A stretch of 64,000 bases of DNA, taken from CAVYXZ01 sp965223835 (lineage in GTDB: Bacteria; Chloroflexota; Anaerolineae; Aggregatilineales; Phototrophicaceae). The DNA lies in the NCBI GenBank assembly GCA_965223835.1, contig CBDCXQ010000001.1, positions 5,270,001-5,334,000 of the forward strand, read 5' to 3'. The notes under the pieces are model-generated. The model did not search any database. It saw only the letters and a list, made by a program, of their open reading frames with translations, and had not been told where the DNA came from. This document shows, piece after piece, positions 1 to 8,711 of the stretch (positions are counted from its first letter, which is position 1; each line of letters begins with the position of its first letter). Both the position numbers and the translations under genes were made by a program.

Positions 1-1
1 C

Positions 2-2446
2 CTCAGCGCGTTCGTCGCCAATGTCCAGGGCCAGCAGGTGCTGGATGCCGACAACCTGACGATTACCCAGCAGATTGCTGAAACATTCGTGATTGATGCC
101 AGCGACAATGCCACGCCCTTAGATACCTTTGTGGTCGCATCAGAAATCGCGCAGGCACATTCCAAAGAATTTATCCTGCGCCTGTACCTGAATGAGCAAT
201 CGTTTGGCAACCAGACCTTTGGCATTCAGGCTGCCGCTGATTTTTACTTCGAGAAAGAGGCCAGTGAACTGAACCTGACCGAAGGTTCCCTGTTAGCCGC
301 GATGCTGCGCGACCCATCCCTCGACCCGGTGCAAAGCGGGGTTCGCGACCTGGCATTTGGGGCGGCTGATAATGTGTTACGGGATCTGGCAGTCGTTGGC
401 TGCCTCAATTTTGAGCATCCCGCCGTGCCTAACGGGCGCTATTGTAAGACCTCGGCAGACATTCTGCGTGCCAACAACAATTTTAGTGCTGATATCACGA
501 TTCAACGGGCGGAAATGCAAACACTGCCCTTCCGCCCCCGGTCGGGTGACGGCCTCTACCCCCACTTTGTCGCCTTTGTTCGGGCACAGTTAGCCGGTGC
601 CTATGGCGAGGAGCGCATGTTCCAGGATGGCTTCGTCGTGCAAACCACGCTGGACCCGGCCATTCAAGAGGTTGCCCAGGACAACCTGCGGGCCAAGCTG
701 AACGAACAAGCGACGTTTGGCTTGCAAACCGGCGCGGTCATGGTCATGAATCCACAAACCGGCGCGGTCATGGCGATGGTGGGCAGCCCCGATTATGATA
801 ACCTCGATCTTGACGGTCAAACCAATCAGGCACTGACCTGGCACCTGCCGGGCGCGACCATGCTGCCATTACTCTACACGGCGGCGCTCGAAGGCTTTGA
901 TTTCAACGCCAACGGTCAGCGCGACTTCAACGAATATCTAACTCCGGCAACCATCCTGTTTGATCTACCACCTGAATTTCAGAATCCGAATTTCCAAACA
1001 ACCAATTCAAACAATGCCTTCAACGGGCCAGTCTCGCTGCGCGAGGCGCTGGCAAACAATTATGCACCCGCCGCCGTCAATGTTTATGATTTCGTGGGAC
1101 GGGAACGCCTCATTCCCTACCTCCAGCAATTAGGTATCAATTTTAGAAGCGATCCGCCGGAAGTCACGCATGCGACGGCAGTAGGCGACCAGACGGCGGT
1201 GCGCCTGCGTGACCTGATGCAGGCTTACAGTGTGCTGGCAAGTAGCGGTCAGTATGTCCCGCTGCGCACCATTGCCTCAGTGGAGACCGCCAGTGGCGAT
1301 CCGGTCGAGTTGCCCGAAGCATTGTCACCATCAAGTCCGCAACAGGTCGTCACGCCGCAGATCGCCTTTCTGACACAGAATATTCTCAGCAATCAGTCGT
1401 TCTATGAAGATCGCTTCCAGTCGATGTTCATGTCCAGTTTCCCGGATCGGCTTGGGGTCAAAATGAATTTCCTGGATGATAACCGCGATATGTGGGCAAT
1501 CGGCTTTTCACGGAATGCTGTCGTGGGCGTCTGGATGGGGCGCATTGATGCCGAATCCACGATTGCCAACAGCCGCGATGCCGCCCTGCCTGTCTGGCGC
1601 GCCGTGATGGAAACAGTTCTGGCAGGCACCAATCCGATCCCCTACGACCGGCCCGGCGTAACGTTTATCCCCGAAGGTAGCCTGCGAACCGAGATCATTT
1701 GCCGCACGACCGGTGTCGCCAACAGTGCCAATTGTGCACAACAGGGATCCGAGATTTTTTCCACCAGCCATCCGCCGCAGGATGCCAGCCAAATGCCAGT
1801 TGTCCAGGCCGTCATTGATACCTGGACCCGCCTGCTGGTTTCCGATGCCTGCCGCACGAACACCACTCAGGCCGCCTTTGCGCGCTTTGTGCCGCGTGAT
1901 CCCGGCGCGATTGCGTGGCTTAACACCACCACCGGTCAGGGCGTGGCCCGCACGATGGGATTGCCGATTCCGGTGCAGGAAGTACCAACGACCGCCTGTC
2001 CGTTGAACACAGATATTCCCAGTTTGCAATTCACCGGTCCAATTGAAGGGAGCGCAGTGCAGGGGACCGTGCAGATCACCGGCGTCGCGTCGGCTACCAA
2101 TTTTGGCAGCTATCAACTCGAATATGCGCCCGTCGGCACTGAGAATTATCAACCGATCACGGGTGAAGTTAACACACCCCGCGCCGGGGACAATAATATC
2201 CTGGCCGATTGGAATACGGTCGGCGTTGCCAACGGTCAATATACCTTACGCTTGACGATGCGGTCCGCCAATCGGCTGGGTATCGTGCGTCGGACCATGA
2301 CCTTATCAGTGGTTAATCCGACCCCCACTGCGCTGCCACCCACGGCGACGCTGCCCCCGGCAGCCACGCAGACCGCTGTGCCCATCTTCCCGACCAGTAC
2401 GCCGATCCCCGAAGGGGGACCGACAGCCACCATCGTCATTGGTTAG
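2..2446 (+). CDS. Class A penicillin-binding-protein-like protein, 5' truncated, probable pseudoenzyme
   Basis: The reading frame is open from the first bases of the window, so the true start lies upstream. The N-terminal part matches the second half of a glycosyltransferase 51 domain (TITQQ, then a stretch like SKDEILELYLN). A transpeptidase-like domain follows, then a domain of Ig-like length and a Pro/Thr-rich tail. The three transpeptidase motifs are altered: the SxxK position reads ATML (about 854-865), SxN reads NNYA (about 1054-1065) and KTG reads KMN (about 1460-1468). The surrounding context still aligns (LPG before, NRDMWAIGF after). The Glu of the GT51 RKxxE motif also seems absent. 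Known class A PBPs polymerise and cross-link peptidoglycan; this one probably cannot cross-link and may be structural. The family call is firm; loss of activity is inferred from motifs. Confidence 0.85.
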   Translation, partial: LSAFVANVQGQQVLDADNLTITQQIAETFVIDASDNATPLDTFVVASEIAQAHSKEFILRLYLNEQSFGNQTFGIQAAADFYFEKEASELNLTEGSLLAAMLRDPSLDPVQSGVRDLAFGAADNVLRDLAVVGCLNFEHPAVPNGRYCKTSADILRANNNFSADITIQRAEMQTLPFRPRSGDGLYPHFVAFVRAQLAGAYGEERMFQDGFVVQTTLDPAIQEVAQDNLRAKLNEQATFGLQTGAVMVMNPQTGAVMAMVGSPDYDNLDLDGQTNQALTWHLPGATMLPLLYTAALEGFDFNANGQRDFNEYLTPATILFDLPPEFQNPNFQTTNSNNAFNGPVSLREALANNYAPAAVNVYDFVGRERLIPYLQQLGINFRSDPPEVTHATAVGDQTAVRLRDLMQAYSVLASSGQYVPLRTIASVETASGDPVELPEALSPSSPQQVVTPQIAFLTQNILSNQSFYEDRFQSMFMSSFPDRLGVKMNFLDDNRDMWAIGFSRNAVVGVWMGRIDAESTIANSRDAALPVWRAVMETVLAGTNPIPYDRPGVTFIPEGSLRTEIICRTTGVANSANCAQQGSEIFSTSHPPQDASQMPVVQAVIDTWTRLLVSDACRTNTTQAAFARFVPRDPGAIAWLNTTTGQGVARTMGLPIPVQEVPTTACPLNTDIPSLQFTGPIEGSAVQGTVQITGVASATNFGSYQLEYAPVGTENYQPITGEVNTPRAGDNNILADWNTVGVANGQYTLRLTMRSANRLGIVRRTMTLSVVNPTPTALPPTATLPPAATQTAVPIFPTSTPIPEGGPTATIVIG

Positions 2447-2479
2447 CCATGCATAACAGGCGGTCCCCAGCGGATCGCC

Positions 2480-3223
2480 TTATTTTTTATGCTGTTCGGC
2501 GAACATCGCGGCTACGGTCGCTAGCAACGTTTGCGGATCATCCACAATCCAGCGGTCTTCCAATAACCGGGCAGCATGGATCTGGTCACGGGTAAATGGC
2601 GTCGTCACGGCGATGCACCACATCCCCGCGTTAAGAGCCGCCTGCACCCCCGCTGGCGAATCTTCGATCACTAGACATGCCGCCGCGTCAACCTGCAATT
2701 GGCGTGCCACCAACTGATAAATCTCCGGGTCGGGTTTACCGCGTTCGACATCATCGTGCGTCGCAACAAAATCAAACGCCTCGGTGAGGTCAAGTAGCTT
2801 GAGTATTCGCTCGACCTGAGCACAGTGCGACATGGTGGCGAGCGCAGTATAACATTGCTCCTGACGCGCCTTCTGCAATAGGGCGACAGTATGCGGCCAT
2901 TGGCTCTGCCGGATAACCGCCGGGTCGGCCAACAACGCTTCATAATAGCCTAACCGCACCTGCACAAACGCCTGCCAGGGCGTGCTGACACCGAACTCAG
3001 CCATGCGACCGGTGGCTTTTCCGGCCAGTTCAAAATGCTCTACCAGAGCCACCGCGACTTCTTGTCGCGACAGTCCCACCAGTTGCTTGAAGTACGCGAT
3101 AACTTCATCTTCGGTGATCGTGTACGGGCACAGCTCGACCGCAGCCTGGGCATAGGACTGGGCCTTCAACGCCTCCGTTTTCACTAGCGTGCCATCAAGA
3201 TCAAAAATCATCATTGTCAGCAT
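2480..3223 (-). CDS. HAD-superfamily phosphatase, beta-phosphoglucomutase-like
   Basis: This 247-residue protein has the HAD nucleophile motif DLDGTLVKTE near residue 8, with the two Asp residues needed for phosphoryl transfer. It has a helical cap, and the later motifs GKPDPEIY and VIEDSPAGV supply the Lys and the acidic Mg2+ ligands. Relatives dephosphorylate or isomerise small sugar phosphates; the substrate cannot be read from sequence. The ATG at 3223 has a GAGAG element upstream. It lies about 60 bases downstream of the TIM-barrel gene on the same strand, so the two are probably co-transcribed. Confidence 0.85.
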   Translation of the reverse strand: MLTMMIFDLDGTLVKTEALKAQSYAQAAVELCPYTITEDEVIAYFKQLVGLSRQEVAVALVEHFELAGKATGRMAEFGVSTPWQAFVQVRLGYYEALLADPAVIRQSQWPHTVALLQKARQEQCYTALATMSHCAQVERILKLLDLTEAFDFVATHDDVERGKPDPEIYQLVARQLQVDAAACLVIEDSPAGVQAALNAGMWCIAVTTPFTRDQIHAARLLEDRWIVDDPQTLLATVAAMFAEQHKK

Positions 3224-3282
3224 AGCATCACTCTCGATATGGTTATTGCTATTCTGATGCTGGTCATTACCTGAATCTCACG

Positions 3283-4152
3283 TCAGGTATTCGAATTTTT
3301 GGCAAGCCGTCGGTACGTGGCTTGAATGGTCAACGCATCGGCGGTATGAAACGGCTGCGGCGCTTCGACGGCGCAGGTGCCCGCAACGCCAAAATCTACC
3401 CACGCTTGCAGCAAATCGCGGTAGCGCAGGTCAGCCTCATTCAACGGCAGGTGTTCCTTCTCACCTTTAGCCGTATAGGCGATGCCGCTCAAATGAAAAT
3501 GCAGATTGTGCAGGCCGGAGTCGCCAAGTAGATCGCGGACCAGAGTCAGGGCCTCAGCAAACTCGTCATAGCTGTTAAACGTCCCATCACCGGTGCGGGC
3601 ATGCAGATGTGCCCAATCAATGCAGGGCGCAACCCCTGGCACATCATGGCTGAGCCGCACCACTTCTTCCAGATTGCCGAACATGGCCCCTTTACCCATC
3701 GTCTCCGGGCGCAACCTGACCTCAACCCCTTCAGCACGCAAAATATCCGTGAGTTCCAGCAGCTTGTCGCGGGCACGGGCATAAACCGTTTCTGGTGCCT
3801 GTTGATGGTAGCTGCCCGGATGAAACACAATATCCCGCGCCCCGGCGCGATAACCTTTGCGGGCCGCCGTGAGCAAACGTTCATCGCTCTTTGCCATCAG
3901 TTCCGTCGTCTGGCTGTTGAGGTTGATAAAGTAGGGAGCATGAATACTCAATGAAACCCCATGTTCGGTCGCCGCCGCTTTGATGGCAGCGCAGGTTGCA
4001 TCACTGACGCGCACGCTGCGCACCCACGCAATTTCAAGATGATCCAGCCCCAACTGGCGACAGTGTTCAATGGCGGCGATGGTGCCGCTGCCGGGGGTCG
4101 TCTGGGGTGCACCAACGGTTCCAAACCGGATTTCCTTTTTTGTTTTCGTCAT
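3283..4152 (-). CDS. Endonuclease IV / xylose isomerase-like TIM-barrel protein
   Basis: The protein has the metal-site motifs of the AP endonuclease 2 family in order: HAPYFINL, HPGSYH, PETMGK, CIDWAHLHAR and HFHLSGI. Endonuclease IV binds three zinc ions and cuts at abasic sites. CIDWAHLHAR differs from the classic bacterial form and is closer to archaeal-type or divergent Nfo-like members, so a sugar-isomerase-like role is possible. The start is placed at the ATG at 4152 because AAAGG sits five bases upstream; an in-frame start further upstream would add 23 poorly related residues. It probably forms an operon with the downstream HAD gene. Confidence 0.75.
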   Translation of the reverse strand: MTKTKKEIRFGTVGAPQTTPGSGTIAAIEHCRQLGLDHLEIAWVRSVRVSDATCAAIKAAATEHGVSLSIHAPYFINLNSQTTELMAKSDERLLTAARKGYRAGARDIVFHPGSYHQQAPETVYARARDKLLELTDILRAEGVEVRLRPETMGKGAMFGNLEEVVRLSHDVPGVAPCIDWAHLHARTGDGTFNSYDEFAEALTLVRDLLGDSGLHNLHFHLSGIAYTAKGEKEHLPLNEADLRYRDLLQAWVDFGVAGTCAVEAPQPFHTADALTIQATYRRLAKNSNT

Positions 4153-4284
4153 ATGGCCTTTAGGCGCTTGTTTGTTCCAGAACGTATCCTTTATACTGAA
4201 TGTAAGTACATTATTTCTCAAGCCTGAAGTTCATGGCCTGTTCATTGCATCAGGTTCATAAATTGTTTAATTAGAGCAAAGACG

Positions 4285-4920
4285 ATGGAATATATAAAGG
4301 ACCCTGTACGAACGGCGGTAGACTATAAAGCCCATCCCCATGCCGATCGGTTGCCTTATCCACAAGGGTTGGGAGTCTGGTTGCTGCGGTTGCCGTTGCT
4401 CTTTTATCGGTTGGGATTAGGCTGGTTGGCGAATAATTTCCGGCTGATGGTGCTCACCACCTGGGGGCGCAAAAGTGGTCTGCCCCGCCATACCCCGATT
4501 GAATATCGTGTTCACGGCAGCAAAATCTACGTCATCTCAGCCTGGGGATCGCGCCCTAACTGGTATCGCAATCTGGTCGCCCAACCGGTGGTCCGGGTAC
4601 GGCAAGGTCGACGGACGTTCAGTGCCCAGGCACAGGTCGTGGATGATCCCAGCGAAGCCCTGCGCGTGCTATATCTGTTTCGTAAACGCGCCCCGGCGAT
4701 CTATGACGTCATCATCGCCCACTTAAGCAACCGGGAATCAGTAACGCCCCGTACCCTGGCTGATATTTCCGATCTGTTTACCATTGTGCGCCTCCAACCA
4801 GCAGCCGATGTAGTTGGTCCGCCACCGCTTGAGAGCAATCTGAGATGGTTGTGGCTGCCTGTTGCCGCGCTGGGTGCGATTGTCTTAACGCTGCTGTTTA
4901 GACGAGATCATCACGCATAA
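4285..4920 (+). CDS. Deazaflavin-dependent nitroreductase-family protein with C-terminal membrane helix
   Basis: The 211-residue protein contains the split-barrel core typical of F420-dependent (Ddn/DUF385-like) oxidoreductases, including LTTWGRKSG followed by a strand and the segment NWYRNL. The C-terminus has one hydrophobic segment followed by RRDHH, which suggests membrane attachment. Family members use F420 or flavin to reduce diverse substrates; the actual substrate is unknown. The stop codon overlaps the ATG of the TPR gene by one base (TAATG), so translation is probably coupled. It is the first gene of a three-gene overlapping set ending in a sortase. Confidence 0.7.
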   Translation: MEYIKDPVRTAVDYKAHPHADRLPYPQGLGVWLLRLPLLFYRLGLGWLANNFRLMVLTTWGRKSGLPRHTPIEYRVHGSKIYVISAWGSRPNWYRNLVAQPVVRVRQGRRTFSAQAQVVDDPSEALRVLYLFRKRAPAIYDVIIAHLSNRESVTPRTLADISDLFTIVRLQPAADVVGPPPLESNLRWLWLPVAALGAIVLTLLFRRDHHA

Positions 4921-5858
4921 TGGAAGAGGCGCTGCAACTCCAACGACAACTACGCATCGCGCTGCAAGCCGACGATCATGAGACCGCCATCGACTGCCTG
5001 CAACGGGCGGCCCAACTCGCCCAGCAAGAAGGCGACCGGGCGGCACAGGGGCGTCATCTCGGCAATCTGGCATTGGTCTACAATCGGCTAGGCCAACCTG
5101 ATAATGCATTGCAGTGCTTTGAACAGGCATTGGCACTGGTGCGGGCCGAAGGTGATCGCGTCACCGAGGATGGCTTGCTGGGCAACATGGGCAACATCTT
5201 GCGCGAACTCAAACGCTATGAAGAAGCTCGTGATTATCTCAATGCGGCGCTGGAACTGGCCCAAACCATTGGTGATGTGCGCGGGCGCGGCATCTGGTTG
5301 AGTAATCTGGGTCTGGTTTATGATGACCTGGGTGAGCCAGAAACCGCCATCGAATATCACAGCCAGGCCATAGGTGTCGCCCGTCAGTTGCGCGACCAAC
5401 GCGGCCTTGCCCGGCGGCTGCGCACCTTAAGCGAGTCCTTTCTTGCCACCAACAACCCAACGGAAGCGCTCAAATGTTTGGGGGAAGCGCTCACCATTTA
5501 TACCGCCATTGACGATCAGCACGAACTGCTCGATGGCCTGGTCGCCAGCGGCAATATTCACTACGAGCTAGGCCTGACCGCTGCCAACAGCGAAATCAGA
5601 CGTTTATTTTTTAGTAACGCGCATGATTATTACCGCCATGCCCTGGCATTAGCCCACGCCCGCAACCATCAGCCGTTGGTCGCCTTCCTGTTCGCGATGC
5701 TGGGTAAGGTGTTGAGCAACTTGAATACGCCGGATGCGGCTCGGGAACACCTGACACAGGCTCAATCACTGTATGACCGGTTGGGCCAGCCGGAGCAGGT
5801 GGCAGTCCTCCAGGCCGAAGTTGAGGCCCTTGTCCGGCAAGAATCGAGATCAACCTGA
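4920..5858 (+). CDS. Tetratricopeptide-repeat protein
   Basis: The 312 residues are almost entirely degenerate TPR helices (repeated patterns such as GNLALVYNRLGQPDNALQ and GNMGNILRELKRYEEA). It has no signal peptide or membrane segment, so it is probably a cytoplasmic protein-interaction scaffold. It overlaps the neighbouring genes by one base at each end (TAATG at 4918-4922, TGATG at 5856-5860), which is strong evidence of coupled translation with the upstream oxidoreductase and downstream sortase. The partner is unknown. Confidence 0.85.
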   Translation: MEEALQLQRQLRIALQADDHETAIDCLQRAAQLAQQEGDRAAQGRHLGNLALVYNRLGQPDNALQCFEQALALVRAEGDRVTEDGLLGNMGNILRELKRYEEARDYLNAALELAQTIGDVRGRGIWLSNLGLVYDDLGEPETAIEYHSQAIGVARQLRDQRGLARRLRTLSESFLATNNPTEALKCLGEALTIYTAIDDQHELLDGLVASGNIHYELGLTAANSEIRRLFFSNAHDYYRHALALAHARNHQPLVAFLFAMLGKVLSNLNTPDAAREHLTQAQSLYDRLGQPEQVAVLQAEVEALVRQESRST

Positions 5859-6514
5859 TGTATGGTGGCAGGATGTACCGGCGGCGTGGCGGCAGTGTTT
5901 CCATTCTACTGATCGCCATCTTCCTGGGCGTTGCTTTTGGGCTGGGTTATCTGGTTTATGACAACGCCTTCAATCGCCCCCGCAGCGAACCGTTGCCTAC
6001 CGTCACCGTTCTACCAGATATGGTCAGTTCACCGGTTCGCGAACCGACTGTGATCGCGACAGCGGTTCCGGTTGCCCGCGAGATCACCTTTGGTGCGCAC
6101 TTTTCAGCGCCAACTGCTGGTATATCTAGCAATATTGTCCAGACGTATCTCGACGGAACTAGCTGGGATGTCACCGAACTGGGGCCGAATGTGGGTCATT
6201 TGGAAGGCACTGCCTGGATGAGCCGCCCCGGCAACATTGTGCTGGCCGGGCATGTGGAGATGAGCGATGGTCGTCCCGGCATCTTTGCCAACATCAACGA
6301 CCTGAACATCGGCGACCCCGTCTACCTCACCCAGGCCGGTGAGGAACGCGCCTATCAAGTCACCCAGAAGTTCAATACGGACCCCAATAATCTGGAAGTG
6401 CTTTACCCTTCAGCCAATGAGAAGGTCACGCTCATCACGTGCTCGAATTATGATTTTTTCAGCGATGTTTATCGGGAACGCGTTATCGTTATTGCGGAAC
6501 GTGTGTACAGCTAA
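5858..6514 (+). CDS. Sortase (transpeptidase), class D/E-like
   Basis: The 218-residue protein starts with a basic stretch and one membrane helix (about residues 14-35), then a Pro/Thr-rich linker and a sortase domain. The catalytic triad is visible: His in LAGHVE, Cys in TLITC and Arg in YRERVIV. Sortases anchor exported proteins or assemble pili by cleaving a sorting motif and joining the product to an amine. No neighbouring protein has a clear LPxTG-type signal, so the substrate is unknown. The start is fixed by the one-base overlap with the TPR gene. Confidence 0.9.
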   Translation: MYGGRMYRRRGGSVSILLIAIFLGVAFGLGYLVYDNAFNRPRSEPLPTVTVLPDMVSSPVREPTVIATAVPVAREITFGAHFSAPTAGISSNIVQTYLDGTSWDVTELGPNVGHLEGTAWMSRPGNIVLAGHVEMSDGRPGIFANINDLNIGDPVYLTQAGEERAYQVTQKFNTDPNNLEVLYPSANEKVTLITCSNYDFFSDVYRERVIVIAERVYS

Positions 6515-6580
6515 CCACCATTAGTGTCATTCTTTCAGGCCGCGGGAAACTCAATTGAGCGCCTCAGTTTTTCATATCAA

Positions 6581-6665
6581 CCCCCTCCGTCTGCCGACGG
6601 CAGCCACCCCCCCAATGCGTCTGCGCAGCGTCCCTTTGGGATGAGGGAGGCCGGGTGGGGGTGAC
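6581..6665. repeat. C/G-rich intergenic hairpin-forming repeat
   Basis: This segment between convergent genes has a C-run arm (around 6581-6613) and a G-run arm (around 6643-6663) that can fold on each other. Its composition and arrangement resemble the elements at 14534, 18278 and 46656. It may act as a bidirectional terminator or be a dispersed repeat; no coding is visible. Confidence 0.4.
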
Positions 6666-6720
6666 GTGCAGACATAGCTCAGCAAAAAAATGAGTTTACC
6701 AACAAGATTATTTTGTTGGG

Positions 6721-7557
6721 CTACTCAACCGGCTCGGCACTTTCGGCGGGTGCATCTTCAGCCGCGCTTTCTTCCTCTTCAGGACAGTTCACCTCGAAGT
6801 CCATGTTAAACGGATCCAGGGCGTTGCTGGCAGCGATCACCGCGGCTTTGCGCCGGTCCCGTTCCGTTTCCATGATGGTCCGGGCACGCGAGTCAAGCTC
6901 TGACTGGGCTTGCGAATTACAGCAAGTGAATGACAACGGGTGCCGGGTGGTGCCATTATAAGCCTGGAACGCCGCGACATGCTGTTGTTCATGCGGTTCA
7001 AGCACGGTATCAATCCAGTTCTGGCACTGCTGTCTTTCACATTCGGTCAGGTCCATCGCATCGAGATTGGGGAGTCGGACGGAAATCGGCACCGAGAAAG
7101 TCGAAACGATGGTGGTGGTCACGCGCACACAGGGATCGCGGTCCCCACAACCATCACAACCTTCGGCCCGTGCCAGGTTGGTCCCTTCGGAGACAAACGT
7201 ATTGGAACTCTGGGAGAATGATGCCGTGGTGAGGCCTTCCAGCCGAATAACGCGACCATGATCGATTTCATCGGGGCCATCCGCTGGTGCATCCCCGGCG
7301 ATCTCTTGCACCGGTTCAATCGGCGCGGGTTCTTCCACCTCTTGTGCCGGGGTTTCCTCCCGTTGGACAACCGGCACGCGCCGCTGCGCCACTAACCGCT
7401 GGACAGCCTGATTGCCAACGGTCCGCTGTAAATACAAAATATGTTTATGGCTGGTATCAACCGGGCTAAAATATTCACCTTCAACCGCTGGTTGGCTCGT
7501 CGGCGCTGATGATTTTTTCTTGTCGGTGGATTCGTGTGCGTGGCGCTCAGTTGCCAT
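6721..7557 (-). CDS. Putative zinc metallopeptidase with eCIS-cargo-like LQRxxGNQAVxRL motif
   Basis: The 278-residue protein has a disordered polar N-terminus, then LQRTVGNQAVQRLV (about residues 43-56), a motif frequently seen N-terminal to DUF4157-type domains in proteins linked to extracellular contractile injection systems. An acidic/Pro-rich stretch follows. The C-terminal half has many cysteines and HEQQH (about residue 190), matching the HExxH zinc-protease motif, in a context that could be DUF922-like. There is no signal peptide, which fits loading into an injection device or phage-like tail, but no such structural genes are in this window. The tail is very acidic. The motif reading is direct; the function is inferred. 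Confidence 0.6.
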   Translation of the reverse strand: MATERHAHESTDKKKSSAPTSQPAVEGEYFSPVDTSHKHILYLQRTVGNQAVQRLVAQRRVPVVQREETPAQEVEEPAPIEPVQEIAGDAPADGPDEIDHGRVIRLEGLTTASFSQSSNTFVSEGTNLARAEGCDGCGDRDPCVRVTTTIVSTFSVPISVRLPNLDAMDLTECERQQCQNWIDTVLEPHEQQHVAAFQAYNGTTRHPLSFTCCNSQAQSELDSRARTIMETERDRRKAAVIAASNALDPFNMDFEVNCPEEEESAAEDAPAESAEPVE

Positions 7558-7636
7558 AACAGACCTGCTAATAGCTGTTTACGCCGATTAAAGCATGGCT
7601 TACCGGGCGTGTCAAATCACGGCGACGGCAGTGCAT

Positions 7637-7753
7637 TTATTGAACAAAGAATTGGAGTAATGGCAACGATAACACAGCGATGATAAGCAGTGCGCAGAAT
7701 ACTCTTACAACAAATCCCATCCATACTTGATGATCGCCCACAAACATGAGCAT
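7637..7753 (-). CDS. Single-span membrane microprotein (36-38 residues)
   Basis: This short frame was found by reading the minus strand of a 394-base gap. It begins with two possible ATGs (7753 and 7747). AGGAG lies about seven bases before the second, which makes the 36-residue version more likely. The product is a short polar start, then about 20 hydrophobic residues (FVVRVFCALLIIAVLSLPLL) and a tiny tail, the layout of small membrane regulators or subunits. No family is recognised. The rest of the gap (7558-7636, 7754-7951) shows nothing further. Confidence 0.5.
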   Translation of the reverse strand: MLMFVGDHQVWMGFVVRVFCALLIIAVLSLPLLQFFVQ

Positions 7754-7951
7754 ACTCCTGTTGGTTTTTTCCAACTTTCTATCTATTATAAGCCAAATTT
7801 GGACAATTCCGTTGACAAATTATGAAATTTTCCAGGATGAATGTCATAAAACCGCCTGATACTGCCCCGACATTCCCCATTAGCCCGTAAGTCCAATCAT
7901 CTGTATACTTTTTCTTGTTGGGGCAATCAGGCATAACTCATTGGAGTCATC

Positions 7952-8647
7952 ATGAATCCTTTTCTTGAACCGCCGGGCTTCCTGGGCACCGGAGCCAGTC
8001 TGCTGGCAGATCTAACCCTGCTGGCCTATATCTTGCTCATTGTTCCCGCGATGCTGGCCGGGTTCTTCCTGGCACGGGCCGGTAAACATCGTCCGGCACA
8101 CAAGTGGGTCATGATTGGCGTTACACTCATCAACTGGGTGTTGATTATCTTTCTCATGGTCGCGGCTTATCTGACCGATGTCGGTCCGAACCTGGGAACG
8201 CAACCGACAAACCCGCGCTATCTACTGCCAGCGGTGCATGGGTTGCTGGGCGCACCGGCCCAATTGTTGGCGACCTATATTGTCGTACGTATGCTCTGGG
8301 AAGATACTCAGGTCAGCCGGGCCAAAGCGCGGGGCGAGACGGACCTGCGCAAGTATTGGATGAAGGGCGCGAAAACCATCATGCGGCTTACATTGCTGTT
8401 GTGGTTAATCACCGCTGCTTTTGGAATCGTCAGCTATCTCACCCGTTATAATGTGATTGCACTGGCGACCGCTGTGCCGCCACCTGTCGCGACACAGGAA
8501 CTTGAACCGCCAGTTAACACCGAAGAGGCTCAACCCGAACCCTCGGTGCCAACTGAAGCGGCGACTCAACCAGCCGAAGCGCCAGCATCACCCGCTGTGA
8601 CTGAGGAAGTGGTCAACCCACCAGCAGCAACTGAAGAACCGGAATAG
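7952..8647 (+). CDS. DUF420-like four-helix membrane protein with acidic Pro-rich tail
   Basis: Four membrane segments are visible (about residues 18-43, 50-75, 88-112 and 130-152), with His residues at AGKHRPAHKW and LPAVHGLLG. This resembles DUF420/CtaM-type proteins, some of which assist cytochrome oxidase assembly. The last 70 residues are a Pro/Glu/Thr-rich tail without a fold. TTGGAG precedes the ATG at a good distance. No respiratory oxidase genes are nearby, so the role is open. Confidence 0.6.
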   Translation: MNPFLEPPGFLGTGASLLADLTLLAYILLIVPAMLAGFFLARAGKHRPAHKWVMIGVTLINWVLIIFLMVAAYLTDVGPNLGTQPTNPRYLLPAVHGLLGAPAQLLATYIVVRMLWEDTQVSRAKARGETDLRKYWMKGAKTIMRLTLLLWLITAAFGIVSYLTRYNVIALATAVPPPVATQELEPPVNTEEAQPEPSVPTEAATQPAEAPASPAVTEEVVNPPAATEEPE

Positions 8648-8666
8648 ATGGGATACGCCATACATC

Positions 8667-8711
8667 ATGAAAAACGTTCTCATTGTTGAAAACAGTATTT
8701 CAACGTGCTGA
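8667..8711 (+). other. 14-codon mini-ORF resembling the start of a response regulator
   Basis: The ATG at 8667 opens a 14-residue frame (MKNVLIVENSISTC) whose stop is directly followed by the ATG of the next gene. The first residues resemble the first strand of receiver domains. It could be a decayed gene start, or a short leader translated in coupling with the downstream gene. Evidence is weak. Confidence 0.2.

Noticed and set aside
1508..2239. 243-codon minus-strand frame under the PBP-like gene
   Set aside because: Antisense shadow without start signals or a known domain.
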